Shown: positions 1-10,984, counted from the stretch's first letter. The stretch: 64,000 nt of DNA from Pteria penguin (GCA_035048485.1 CM068580.1:61025983-61089982), one strand, 5' to 3'. Numbers and translations are program-made. Notes: generated by a model not told the origin, from the sequence alone.

Positions 1-974
1 ATTCAAATTTACCTTGTTTACTAAACCCTATGTAAAATCCCTTGTTAAACCCGTTTAACAAATAATCACAAGATGTGCTTTCGTATCCTTCTAGCCAACT
101 TTCTAATTTACTTGGATTTATTGGGGTTGGGCCTGCTGGTGGGATTAAAAGTTGTTTCTTGTTGAGCTCTTTCATTGGCTTGGTTATGTTTGCCACTTCT
201 AACAAACCTTTCCATGACACGAAAGGGCCGTTGGATAGGTTTGGTACAGGTTGAAAAAGGGTGGAAAGCCCCGCAGTTGAAACAGGAATGTTGGTACTTG
301 CAGGAAATCCCTGCCTTACAGATCTTACCTGAATGGTAGTTAAAGCAGGTGCCCTTTGGAATTAAGGGGTTATGTTTTTTAGTAAAACTGTTAGATTTTT
401 CCGCTTTGGCACTAGTTACAACGCTAAGACGTGCATTGACATAGAGCTCCATGTGTATATCGCCCCAAACCACTTGGCCTTGTTCAATAAGGTGACGAAA
501 TTCCTTATCATATAGTCTCCAATCCCCTTTCACTCTAGCAATTTCCCTGACAGTTTCCATATGTTTGGCCAGTTTCAGATGATGGTCTTTATATTTAGTG
601 CAATAGATTGCTGAAAACCTATTCCATGCAGTGATCCAATCATACAGTGTGTTTGAATCAGTAGAGTCCTGCTTGTCGCTGGCAGACTCAATTTGTTGTA
701 TTATAAAACCCCCTGATTCATCCTGCTCTTGTATTTGAAGGGCATACCTACTTTGTTTACTAGGTTTATCTGATACAAGTGATGACATCTCTACAAACTG
801 ATTAGACCATATTCTGGTTTTAATTCTGTCTGACACCTTTGCCTGTATTGGCACAGCTGTGCTAACAAAACCAGAATTATTAGCCGTACTACGGTAGTTA
901 CCTGTAATAGTTCCTACGTGGTTTACCACAGAATCCTCAACAATCCGATTGGCATCTTCGGAAGAGCTACTCAA
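1..974 (-). mobile_element. gag-like ORF of a retroelement (probable DIRS/tyrosine-recombinase type), running off the left edge
   Basis: The minus-strand frame 974-108 is open for about 288 residues. Its C-terminal third has a cysteine/histidine cluster (CFNYHSGKICKAG, then CKYQHSCFNCGAFHP), a zinc-knuckle-like region that would bind nucleic acid. The middle resembles the 'W..AF..F...Y' core of a bivalve/cnidarian retroelement ORF that I associate with tyrosine-recombinase (DIRS-like) elements. A second frame overlaps its end and stays open to base 1, with a motif of the type LESWLEG...YLLNGFNKGFYIGF that in these elements precedes the polymerase/recombinase part. The frame does not begin with ATG: it is open up to a stop near 1,110, where a frameshift separates it from the ORF at 1,374-1,099. 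DIRS assignment is from memory of the family; retroelement identity is firmer. Confidence 0.6.
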
Positions 975-1098
975 TGTTTGTGGGCCAGTTGGTCCACTTT
1001 CATCTGATAATTGCAGGTTTACCTGATCTATTTGAAGTACCTCCCTGTCTACCCGGATGTTGTTACTGTTTTGATTAGTGGGGACATTGCTACTACTG

Positions 1099-1374
1099 TT
1101 AGTTATTTTTATTTAAAACAGTACTTCCCTGAGACGGCATAAGCTGCTGAAACAAGGCAGTGACCTCCGTTCGCAGAGTGTCAGTAACCTTTTGGGTTAC
1201 TTGGTCTGTTATTGTTCTGATCAGTTCAACATTACTGCCACAAGCCTGACTTGGATTCACACTCGCCTCAGAGACAGCAGGAGAATCGTCAAAAGAATGT
1301 GCCTTTCTCCTGGGCCGTTTGGTAGCGTTTTTAGACGTTGTTCCAGTCACAATCCGTTTTCTTTTCGGTGCCAT
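1099..1374 (-). pseudogene. N-terminal part of the same gag-like ORF, split off by a frameshift
   Basis: The minus-strand frame begins with ATG at 1,374 and starts MAPKRKRIVTG, followed by a basic stretch (KRPRRK) that looks like a nuclear-localisation or nucleic-acid-binding tail. It ends at a TAA at about 1,099 in an A-rich stretch. The next frame (+/-1) continues directly into the 974-108 ORF, so one ORF has most likely been broken by a small indel near 1,100-1,110. A programmed frameshift is possible but less likely for a single genomic copy. Confidence 0.5.
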
Positions 1375-1678
1375 TTCTACAAAAGTAGCAACATAGGGCG
1401 CATTTTGCCCTAAAATTAAAATGTGAAACATGTTTCCTATTTCAATTGGCAGACTAATTAAAAAACCCCAAAACCGGACTAAGTGATTCCGGAATACACA
1501 GCGCTTGAGTTGTGCACTTTGTGCATGCACTAGATGACATTGTGCTAAAATACGGGCATTTATCATGAGTTTAAGTAAGACATAATCCATGAAGGATGAG
1601 AGAAAATTGTTATGCTAATGTGAAGATTAAGTACTTACATCTAAAGGACTTGCGTAAGGAAATACAAACCTTACGAAT

Positions 1679-1962
1679 GTACACGTGCGTACTCACAGCG
1701 AGACTGGGAGTGCACATCTCCAGGAAAATCATATCGAAATGATAATCCAGCGGAGATAAAGATTATGCTTCAGGAAAAACAAGCTTACAAATAATACATG
1801 TACCCCCAGCGAGACTGGGAATGCACAGTGTTATCCAGCGGAGATCAAAATATATCTCAGGAAATACAAACGTACAAACACCCACAGCGAGACTGTGAAT
1901 GCAAAAACTCCAGGAAAATCATGTGGAAATGATAATCCGGCAGAGATCAAAATATATCTCAG
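1679..1962. repeat. Three imperfect tandem units of about 70-120 bp
   Basis: The motif CAGCGAGACTGGGAGTGCA recurs with small changes at about 1,697, 1,807 and 1,885. Each copy is followed by blocks resembling CTCCAGGAAAATCAT, ATAATCCAGCGGAGAT and ATATCTCAGGAAATACAAAC; the middle unit lacks one block. The array lies upstream (on the minus strand) of the gag-like ORF and could be the terminal or leader region of that element. Confidence 0.6.
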
Positions 1963-3769
1963 GAGTGGAATTTTAAAACTTAAATTTTTCCGGTCAAATA
2001 AAGCACTACCGAATCTTTAGACGACCCAAGCGAAAGTGCCGAAAGCGCGGGCTTGGCCCTATGTACTAAGCTGGGAAAGTGTTTGATTGGATGTTGCAAC
2101 CAGTTTCATCGCGTCCTCCTAATATAGTCCGACCATGCCACCCTCCTGGTCATCGCGCAAGAGAGACAACTCTAATTCAACAAATAAAATAAGCAAAGGA
2201 AATACGCATATCTCTAAATATAAAACTCTTTAAGTTATTCTACTTAAAGATTATATGACATTTTAATGTTCTTGTATGTCAGTATTTTGATGAGACATAT
2301 TTTCGAAGTCTTACTCAAAAGTAAATATGCCCCTAAACACAACTTTCATATCATTAAACCGATACAGTAGAAATATGGTATTAGGGACATAAAATAAAAG
2401 CAAAAAATCTTCATTTCTTGTGGCCTAAGAACACCTTGCTTTCCCTAATAAATGAATAATACATGTAGTAAAATTCAGTTCTAAAACGTAAAACGCAGCA
2501 AAATAAAAAAGACACAACTTTCTTTCTTTTTTCTGTCTTTGTATCTCTCTTTCTTTCCTTTTCTTTTTTCTTTTTTTTTTTTTTGTTATTTACAAATATA
2601 AACAATATACTAAATATTCTTCACAAATCCAAAACACTCTTGATATGAACAATTATCACTCCTTTTTATATGACCCTCATACAACTTAAGTCTCACTGTA
2701 GATTATTATAATTAAAGCTTGGTTAACAGGTTATGTCAATTTGATTCGTCAGGGAAAATAGTACAAACACAATCGAACAGCTTCACAAACTCCTTAATGA
2801 TTGTAAATATATATGATTCAGAATTTCATAAATGAAATTCATGAAGAAATGTGAATGACCACCGCCCCTCACCATCCAGCTCATTCGATTAAACAACAAA
2901 GTTTATTTTTAGTATATCGAGTAATTAAGACATGCCAAATATTTAGATATTTAGTAATAGTGGCTAAAGTAATGCACTTTCATTTATAAACATGTATAGA
3001 CATCGGATCGGGAAAAGCAGGGGACGAGGTTGATCATGTGTTTGAGTGTGGTTATCATCATTTTAATTATTTGGGAACATAATTAGGTTGCCGAGGAATA
3101 AAGACAACAAAAATCAATATGATTGAAATATAAAGTTTATTTTATACTTGAGCAATAAATACACTTAGATTCATTTTAATAAAGTCTTTAAATTATGTTT
3201 TTCCAATATGACTTCGAAAAGACTTATTTTTCTAAATGTGATCATCTATTAGTTCAACATGGCTATAATCAAGGCAGAAAGAAATATTTGGTTTATAAAA
3301 TTGTTTGCCCCAGGTTGAATATTATTACTACAAAGAGTTTATTATTTTGAGTTTAGGGAATGTCAATCTTTTGTGTCCTAAGTGCGTATCTATTATTTTT
3401 CTTGTGCGAAATTGACGCCAGTCATGCAATATATCAATTTATACAATTTTGTGCACAGATTCAAGAAAATATTACATTAAGACATGCTATTAAACTATGC
3501 ATCTACATGTAGTCTGAGTATATACGCTGCTTGCTGAATTAATTATCATAAATGAGCTCTAGGTGTATCTGTAAGTTTCGGTTTGCGCCAGTTCATTGAA
3601 AGTTATGTTGATGCATTTATTATTATCTCATATGTGGTAAATGCTGAGATAACGGGCGGTAGTGATCAAGAACATCCATTATATTGGACAAATATCAATA
3701 GGCTATCTGGAAGAACAAGAGATGGGATCGCTTTTTCTAATGCATCTTGTTTGTAACACGCGATCTCAT
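1963..3769. other. No gene recognised; low-complexity stretch included
   Basis: AT-rich sequence with no coding signal on either strand. A pyrimidine tract (CTTT/TTTC-rich, ending in about 14 T) occupies 2,519-2,584. I searched this stretch for the missing N-terminal exons of the oxidase gene (FAD motif GxGxxG and the GSSHG..R motif) and did not find them. Confidence 0.6.
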
Positions 3770-4142
3770 TGGCTGTCCGATTTTTAAAAAAAACTACAAG
3801 GGTATTCACGATACCCCTGCAGTTTATGATATGACGTTACGATACCCTGCAGTTTCTGATTTGTGACGTCACGATACCCTACAGTTTTTGATGTGACTGT
3901 GATTAGCGACTTGGCTCAGAAAACCATAAGTCTGTGACTCTAGTTGTAATTATTTTTGTCAAATGCATTAGAATGGGGTTACAAAATGCTTATGTTTTAC
4001 AAAAACTGACAGGGTATTGGCGAATACCCTGTCAGAAACTGAGTTTCACTGCGAGGCGTTAGCCGAGCTGTGAACGGAAATTTCTTATAGGGTATTCGCC
4101 GATACCCTGTCAGTTTTTGTAAAACACTCGCATGGTAACCCC
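3770..4142. repeat. Fold-back repeat, copy 1
   Basis: Two near-perfect arms of about 29 bp (3,994-4,022 and 4,097-4,125), reading GTTTTACAAAAACTGACAGG inward, surround a loop. Each arm carries the local palindrome GACAGGGTATT(c)GCGAATACCCTGTC. The left half has three spaced copies of a block like CGATACCCTGCAGTTT. A diverged copy lies at 32,149-32,434 inside a POLR1A intron and keeps the same order: ATTGG, A-run, CTGCAAGGGTATTCA, GACAGGGTAT, GGTAACCCC. No ORF is present, so this is a non-autonomous dispersed element. Confidence 0.75.
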
Positions 4143-5522
4143 TAAATATTTGTCCTCAAAATTTCATTAAAGCATGGTTAAAAGCGCCAACAAACACGGA
4201 TTTACATCTACTGGTCCAAGCATCTGCATTGTCATTTCTTATAGTAGAGGGATATAGAGGGCTTTTGATAATTAAAAGGCACTCTTCATGTAACGCAGCG
4301 CCTTTGTGCGAATGTTAAATTTAGGCTTTCCCTATTGCTTTTATGTTGAAACAAAAGATTTTGTGTAAATTTCGGTTCGTACGGATAAGAAACAAATCGG
4401 CCAGTAACGGTGCATAATTAGAGTAGATAATATCCGATTACTTTTAAAAGCTTTTCCTTAACTGTAGCTAGTATTTAGATAGTGTTTTGGTAAAGAGGGC
4501 TGAGAGAGGTTTGGTGGAGCATTTCCTGGATCCTGCAATATACCTGTATGGACTTTTATTCAGTTTACGAATCCAATATTAACAAGGTATCTCAAACTTA
4601 CTGCTTTTAGTGTAAACATGTATATCAAATGTATATCAAAGGCAGTCAATACCGATTTATGGTTTTCAAGGATTTCATTACAAATGCAATATTGTTTGAG
4701 GTTCTATCTGGCGGCACTAATACGTAATCGTTTTGTATGCTATCTAGTCCTGCCATTATATTTGTATCATCAAATGCAGAAGTATTTTCCATTTATCTTA
4801 CTAATACACGATTTTATCAAACAACGAACACTTTTGACCCATTCCTAAAACGTATCTAATTTCACGTCCTCGTGCCTATCACATCTTGTGGAATAAACCT
4901 CTGTGGAATTCATTACAATAATGAACAATTAATCGTTCCGTTAATTAAATGATTTGGGCTCTCTAAATTAAGGGTCACTGGTAATTTACTAGCGGAAAGT
5001 TACATTGTTAACATTCTTGACATCTCCAATTATGGCATGTCTAATATGCAGTTCTTATGCTTTACAAAAAAAGAAATATGATTTAATTTGCAATTTAAAA
5101 CGTGGCACTTATCGTCATTTATTTTTAAAGAATAAGTTACACAGTGCCGTAACTCAGCTGTGCATTAAGTGTAAGCTGTCTTTTCAATGTATCACTTTTA
5201 AAGAAATATTGGGAAATTTTATATATATTTTCTTTAAAATTTCCGTAAAACAGTTATATAAAGATGTGGAGCAAATTATTATGTCTTCTTCTTTGACTGG
5301 CGTACCAATTTTCTATCCCAGAATAAATTATCAGAGGAAACATAAAGTAACAAATGTGCACATGTATGTGCATTAAAGTGGTAGATATTTCATGGATTTT
5401 ATGTATAAATATCTGTTATTACAATCCGTTTGTTTAATTTTCAGATTAAAAAAATAAAGAAAGAAAGTCAAATACATGTATAGAAAAACGTCATTGTTCA
5501 CACAATATTCTTTATTTCACAG
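4143..5522 (+). other. No recognised gene; probable intron of the oxidase gene
   Basis: The stretch has short open frames (for example 5,005-5,376, 123 codons) with no recognisable domain and strongly AT-driven composition. It ends in an acceptor (TTTCACAG) at 5,522 used by the first visible oxidase exon, so at least its right part should be intronic. Confidence 0.5.
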
Positions 5523-5736
5523 TAAAGCAAGCATGTTAACTGTGGGAAAAGAAGAAAACCCTTCACTCAGAGATTCTATGCGATGCATGAAGAAATATGA
5601 CATGCCTTATAAAGTAGTTTCTGATAAGGAGAAGAAAGTTATGTTCCCGATGGTTAATTTTCCACAAGAGTTTACGTATATGATAGATATTAGCGCGGGG
5701 ATTCTTCATGCAGACCAATCTTTACTTGTATTGCAG
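5523..5736 (+). CDS. PIPOX: PIPOX exon A (first visible)
   Basis: Acceptor TTTCACAG, donor CAG/gtatag. The exon starts in phase 2 and ends in phase 0. It encodes LTVGKEENPSLRDSM through SAGILHADQSLLVLQ, matching the family's 'LLLLGxKEN...SGGVIYAxKAL' segment. Confidence 0.9.
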
Positions 5737-8700
5737 GTATAGTCGCTTCAAGATAGAATTGCATATAAGAAAATTGATTAAATATCAATAAAGAATGAAT
5801 GCAATATTGTAATTAAAAGAAAGGACAGGACAAACGAAGCCGGTGTGGCCTAGTGGATAAGGTGCTCGGCTCGTGATCGAGAGGTCCCGGGTTCGACTCC
5901 CGCCCTGGGCATACCGATGTTCTGTCTTTCGGTTGAGACAGTAAAAACCGAGGTCCCGTAGCACGTAAAAGATCCCTCACTGCTTCAGGTGGGCCATTGC
6001 AAAGGTTTAAAATTGTATGCAATGCATCAGGCAGATGCCGTCACCATATACGTGAAATAATCGTGGAGTGACGTAAAACAATAATCAATCAATCAGAACA
6101 CACCTGACTCATTTGAATGAGAAAAGTCCATACGAACATGCAGACAATAAATGAATAAGCGCTCCAAAATATACCACAACATATTCGATGGTAATATTTT
6201 TATGATACCGACATTGGACGTTAATTTAATATGATAATCGTCAGTCATGTGGTATGGTTAACATGTTTACAGTCTTACTTTCTAAATAACAAAAAAAAAT
6301 CCCATAATGTTTTTAAATTTCCGTATAATCATACATATAGAGAACAAGGACCAAAATATTTAGACACATATTCATGAGGCAGCCGTGATCTGTCCGTCTG
6401 AAAGTGAGCTTAGGTCCTTGATCTTTCGGATTTCCGACTAACAGTCAGAGAATTCGATGGTTTAGACAAGACACAAGACACAAGACACATATTGCTGGAA
6501 AGTCAGTTTTCTTTATGTAAATGATAGATCTAAACTAGTTGTACATAATTTTCCAAAGTTATTTTTGAACCTTAATCCTCAATTAAACGTTTACCTTACA
6601 TTTAACCCACTAAGTTACCAGTCCTGTAGTTTACCTGTAAGTGTCTATTACAGTATCTGATAAAGATCAAAGGTGGAAAAATATTCGACGGAGAAAAAGT
6701 TTCCAATATCGTGCCTGGAGATACCATTACTGTGATCACTTCCAAGGGGCGTTATCTCTGCAGAAATCTTGTTCTCACAGTTGGTGCTTGGGCAAAACCA
6801 CTTCTATCTAAATTGCACATCAATGTTCCACTTAAGGTATGGGTATGAGAAACAGACTTACTCGATTTTATATTCATTAATCAACAGGTTGTTTAATTAT
6901 CAAGTACATCAGTAGAATCTTACATATATGTATTCTATATTATCATATCATACATGTATTAAGTACATACATACCACTTTTTGTTATATATCGAATATTG
7001 GGGCATTCGGTAAATGCTTGACTTATGTAATTTTGTAGCCTTTCTAATTCATATGATCTAAGGAATGTCTTCAGAGCATACTAGACAAATATGTAACATA
7101 GTTGTAATTATATTTCTCACCATTTAAAAATGAAAATATACACTTTGTAAATCAGGTTATAAAGATTCCAGTTTTGTATTGGAAGGAAAAGACGAAAGGA
7201 CAATACAGTATCAGTAAATTTCCCACTTTTTTCCAAGAAAACGCTATTGGTCCATACTCTGTTTTCGGCTCCGGAAGTTACGAGTATGAGGGGCTTGTCA
7301 AGGTTTGAAAATAATTCATATATTTCCCCATTGAAAATTATTTTGTTATTGATGGAAAACATATATCGAATTCAACGGTACAAGGTGTACCGGTTATTTA
7401 CTTTATCCAAGACAGTACACAGTGGTATGTTATTATTTCGTAGACATGTTTCAAATTAAGTTGGTTTCCTAATTTTACTATACCTATTTCACATTTGACT
7501 TTGAACTAATTCTTTTCAATTGACATACATTACAAATCCATATCACATAGACAGACAGACAAACAAAGACACGACAGACAGACAGACAGACAGACAGTCA
7601 TAGAACAAAATATCAATTTTCTAACTATCTATGTATAACGCGATTATACAAAATACAAATATTGAGATTTCATAATTATACAAAGAACACTTGATACCAG
7701 TTAACAATCTCCTTCAGCTGATCTGATAATCTGGTAATTGTAAATATTAAGAATGTTTAATAAACCAACATTTCCTTATGCATAATAAAATGCCGATAAG
7801 TTTGCAAAAATTGTAAATCAAACAAACTGTTTATCAGGGGGACCTTATACTGTCCTTTAATGAGAAACTGTAAAAAGTAAGTGAAGATCATAAGTCGGTA
7901 GTAAGCATCTCCGGTTGCCGGTGTTATATAGTAGTTTTCCCCCCACAGTAGTCCCCCCGCCCCCGGAAAAATGGCTATATAATAGTTTTCACCCATGGCG
8001 GAAAACCTGCTATACAGTAGTTTTCCCCCCTAGTAGTTTTCCCCCTTACGTAACGGTTTGGAAATTGTATACGTTCGTTCTTGTATCAATCAGATAACAT
8101 TTAAAATACAAATGTATTATGGAGCACAAAATTAGAAGGTTTATATGTTTTATATTTAGTTATAGTAATAGCCTGTGGATCAAACCGATGGTGTTATGGT
8201 TAAGGGGTTTCTATATTCTGTTAAGTGGGTTTTTTAGGGGGGGGGGGCTCATTTTTATTTGTTTTTTTTTAAATTATTTATTTATTTATTTACAAGTCCT
8301 TCTTTTTATATATTTACCATAGAATGATATTTTCTCCTATTATTTCATTGTAAAAATTGTCGTCTACCTGCGTATAGATGTCATTCATGGCGTCAGGCTA
8401 TGACTCAAGATTCGACCCCAGGCAACTTTTCGTAATACATCATAAGTAAATTAGGAATTTATCAATCAAAAGGTTCCAATGATAAATATAAGAATTGAAC
8501 GTGTAAGAATTCCTTTCACATTCAATTCTTAAATGAATTAAGACTGATGCATTATATATATCACAATATCACGCATCATTTACAGAGTACATGATGAACA
8601 TGAGAATATTCCACCCAGGTATCTACGATTTACAATTTACGACAAGGCTTGTCTAGTTGCAGATGTTGTAAACCATGATCACAAAAATGTGATTTTCTTG

Positions 8701-10874
8701 TCCCTTACGCAAAGTATGAAAGGTCTCATCTCAAAGAATCTATATGCTAAGTTTCAAAGCTCTACACTCTTTTGTGCGAAAAATATAGTCAATGTTAAAG
8801 TTTTTGAAAATAAGGTCACAATTCAAGGTCAAGGTCATTAGGTCAAAGTCATGGTCCCAAATGAAAGATCTTATCACAAGTAATCCATGTAATTATGAGG
8901 TTCCAACCCCCACCCTTTTGGTATAAAGGGTACAGCCAAAGTTTAAGTTTTTGAAAAAACGTCGAAATCCAAGGTCAAAGTTACTAGTTAAAAAATTATG
9001 TCCCAAATAAAAGGTCTCATCACAAGGAATTTATATGTGTAGTTTCAAAGTCTTGAACCTTTTCGTACAAACGATGTAGTCAATGTTTTGCCACAGGGTA
9101 AGAGTCACAGACAGGTAAAAAACTAGATGCTTCCGAATTTCATTCCGGGAGCATAAAAACGAGCTTGTTTTTCTCTTTTCCGTTTGTATATAATTTCTCG
9201 AATTAAATAAAGATATCTCGAATGAAATTCTAGTAGATATATCTCTAATCTATATATATATATTTGGAAAAGAGATTAAAATTGAAGACATTTCTATTTA
9301 AGAAAATGAAATATCTCTAAATTCATTGGATACATCTCCTTATCAAAAGTTGAGATATCTCTATTTTAAATAGAAATCTTTTTATTGTTAACAAGGTAAC
9401 AAGTTGGATTTATGTATCTGTGAAAAAAATCCGGAATTTAACATTGGGGGAAAAATTCATTATATAGTAGTGTTTCCCCGGGGGAAAATGGATATAAGAG
9501 GGGGGATGGCTATATAGCCAAATTTCCCCCGGGGAAGACTACTTTATAGCCTTTTTCCGGGGGGAAAACTGCCATATAGCCATTTTTCCGGGGGGGGGGG
9601 GGTGGCTAAGGACAAAAACTACTATGTAACACCGGCTACACATATATCTATAGATATCAAAAAAAGAAAATAATGATATGATACATATATTAAAATTATT
9701 TAATTTTAATTTAATTTAAATTATCGATTTACGATCTTCGTAAACATCATAAATGTCATTTACAGCTATGCCTACACGACGGACCAGAAACCAATCCGGA
9801 CACACGTGACGTCGCTGACCAATCAATAGTTATAAATCTAATGAAGGATTATGTTTCAAAACATTTCCCAGGATTAAATGACACGCCTGCTATTGCGGAA
9901 AGCTGTATGTATACTGTAAGTAATGAATAATGCTACTTAATTTTTGCATTTGAAATCATTTTACATAGGCAAGGAATGCAAATTCAGAAGAATAATTTTT
10001 CTTAAGATTGTGAAATAAAAGCAAAATTAAATGTTTTATCGAAAAATTTTCAGCTTACAAATTTACATTACTGAACTGTGACGTTATCAAGCATTTGTCT
10101 TCATTTTCTTATTTTTTGTAATATTTATGCTTTTAGATGACCCCAGATAAATTGTTCATAGTTGACCGATTGCCGAAATGGAGGAATATTGTTATAGGCG
10201 TCGGTTTTTCTGGTGAGGACAATTTGTATACCTTTAGGGACAATATTCTGTAGAGGTAATGATCGTTGTATTAGCATGAATCTGCGGAGAAATATCTGAT
10301 TATCCGTAGTGCACATAATGAAAGTGCATAATTTTTAAAGACCACTCATATGAATTATTACGTTAGTCCCAAGTCGATTTCAGAATAGTGTTTAAGTGTT
10401 TGTTTTTAAAAGAATGTCCATTTCACATCTTTTACGACAAGTGTGAATGTAGGACCGACAAACCAGTTAACCCACGGATGTTTATTGACCGTTTTAAGTT
10501 GGCATTACGATTGCAACGTAATGTAATATTTGTGTGACATCCTTTATCTATTTTAGATTATTTGTGTCTTTCCTGGGGTCGATTCTGTCATGTAATCTCG
10601 TCATGTGATCGGATCATGTGATGGAGCGGGATCCCTTGCCATCTTGTTGTTTATCATCCTTTACTACTTATCAATTACCACCACTGTAATATTAATCCTT
10701 GTTTGGATACTCAGTAGTAGCATTAAACTTATTTTTGTCTGTTGTACAGGTCATGGTTTCAAGTTAGGCCCTGTGATCGGGAAGCTTATCTCTGAAATGG
10801 TACTGGAAAAGCCCTTATCCACAGACTTACACCCATTCCGGCTTGGACGCTTTAAACAAACTTCAAAATTATGA
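5523..10874 (+). CDS. PIPOX: Peroxisomal sarcosine oxidase / L-pipecolate oxidase, C-terminal six exons
   Basis: This gene encodes an FAD-dependent amine oxidase of the MSOX/DAO family, which oxidises sarcosine, L-pipecolate or related N-methyl/cyclic amino acids in peroxisomes and releases H2O2. Exons: 5523-5736, 6654-6836, 7156-7302, 9766-9915, 10137-10212, 10750-10874. All junctions are GT-AG and join in one frame to about 298 residues, aligning collinearly with the C-terminal three quarters of the vertebrate protein (390 residues in human). Landmarks are GGKIFDGEKV, LVLTVGAWAKPLL, YWKEKTKGQYSISKFPTFF, AIAESCMYT, TPDKLFIVDRLPKWRNIVIG and GVGFS/GHGFKLGPVIGKL. The protein ends in SKL, a canonical PTS1 signal. 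The first visible exon begins in phase 2, so at least one upstream exon carrying the Rossmann FAD motif is needed; it was not found in 1-5,522. That exon may lie beyond the left edge or be lost. An AATAAA lies at 10,985. Confidence 0.92.
5838..6094 (+). mobile_element. tRNA-derived SINE (tRNA-Arg-like head), intronic copy 1
   Basis: The 5' head carries a pol III A box (GTGGCCTAGTGGATAAGG) and B box (GGGTTCGACTCCCGCC) in tRNA spacing. The body has GAGACAGTAAAAACCGAGGT and GATCCCTCACTGCTTC, and the tail reads GACGTAAAACAATAATCAATC. It shares this full layout with copies at 27,683, 35,865, 51,534 and, on the minus strand, 48,425 and 52,768. The tRNA-Arg origin is judged from the A-box context, from memory. 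It sits in the first visible PIPOX intron. Confidence 0.9.
6370..6470 (+). repeat. Short dispersed repeat shared with the interior of the 15.7-16.8 kb fold-back
   Basis: The sequence around GTCCGTCTGAAAGTGAGCTT, then GGTCCTTGATC, reappears in inverted orientation at about 16,370-16,435, inside the spacer of the long fold-back element. This suggests a partial copy of the same element. Confidence 0.4.
6654..6836 (+). CDS. PIPOX: PIPOX exon B
   Basis: Acceptor TCTATTACAG, donor AAG/gtatgg, 61 codons, phase 0 at both ends. It encodes the GGKIFDGEKV...VITSKGRYLCRNLVLTVGAW segment, equivalent to the family's second FAD-domain portion (LVITAGPW). Confidence 0.92.
7156..7302 (+). CDS. PIPOX: PIPOX exon C
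   Basis: Acceptor AAATCAG, donor AAG/gtttga, 49 codons in phase 0. It encodes the substrate-domain segment YWKEKTKGQYSISKFPTFF up to SGSYEYEGLVK. Confidence 0.92.
7550..7599 (+). repeat. (GACA)n microsatellite, interrupted
   Basis: An imperfect run of CAGA/GACA tetranucleotides with interruptions (AAACAAAGACAC) in the PIPOX intron. Confidence 0.9.
7917..9636. mobile_element. 1.7-kb element with inverted ends rich in C/G runs
   Basis: The left end GCCGGTGTTATATAGTAGTT is mirrored at the right end (9,617-9,636 read on the minus strand: GCCGGTGTTACATAGTAGTT). The similarity continues inward for about 70 bp through a C run and GGAAAAATGGCTATAT. The right end contains a cluster of small palindromes (GGCTATATAGCC; TTTCCCCCGGGGAA) repeated several times between 9,465 and 9,600. 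No transposase frame is visible. The interior holds an unrelated repeat at 8,690-9,165, so the element may be composite. It lies in the PIPOX intron between exons C and D. Confidence 0.6.
8690..9165 (+). repeat. Tandem units of about 170 bp ending in a hairpin
   Basis: Two to three units share AAGGTCTCATCACAAGGAAT, GTTTCAAAG, ATGTAGTCAATGTT and CAAGGTCAAGGTCATTAGG. The block ends at about 9,130-9,165 in a small hairpin (ATGCTTCCG...CGGGAGCAT) followed by A residues. The same hairpin-plus-A layout is seen at 60,950-60,980, suggesting a dispersed non-autonomous family. Confidence 0.6.
9766..9915 (+). CDS. PIPOX: PIPOX exon D
   Basis: Acceptor CATTTACAG, donor ACT/gtaagt, 50 codons in phase 0. 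It encodes LCLHDGPETNPDTRD to AIAESCMYT, matching the family's 'HHGN..DP..RD' and 'ESCMYT' landmarks. Confidence 0.92.
10137..10212 (+). CDS. PIPOX: PIPOX exon E
   Basis: Acceptor GCTTTTAG, donor TG/gtgagg, ending in phase 1. It encodes TPDKLFIVDRLPKWRNIVIG plus VGFS, the conserved strand and loop near the flavin. Confidence 0.92.
10750..10874 (+). CDS. PIPOX: PIPOX exon F, terminal, ends in SKL
   Basis: Acceptor TTGTACAG; the exon completes the split Gly codon and reads GHGFKLGPVIGKLISEM, then HPFRLGRFKQTSKL and TGA. The final SKL tripeptide is the canonical PTS1. Confidence 0.94.
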
Positions 10875-10984
10875 AGAGTTATTAGAATTATAAGTATTTA
10901 TATGTCTTGTCAACTTTGTATCATATGTTTCACAGAAATTGATTGATTTTCAATAGATAATAATCAGGTATAATATTTATATGT

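Noticed and set aside
5005..5376. 123-codon open frame
   Set aside because: AT-driven composition, no domain, no splice-compatible link to the oxidase exons.
5838..5912. Functional tRNA gene (also at 35,865 and 51,534)
   Set aside because: The tRNA-like heads are each fused to the same body and tail and flanked in two cases by target duplications, so they are SINE promoters; the acceptor stem does not close.
8585..8622. Possible small PIPOX exon (TTTACAG ... CCCAG/gtatct)
   Set aside because: Exon C joins exon D directly in phase 0 with family alignment intact; adding this segment breaks the frame or inserts residues without counterpart.
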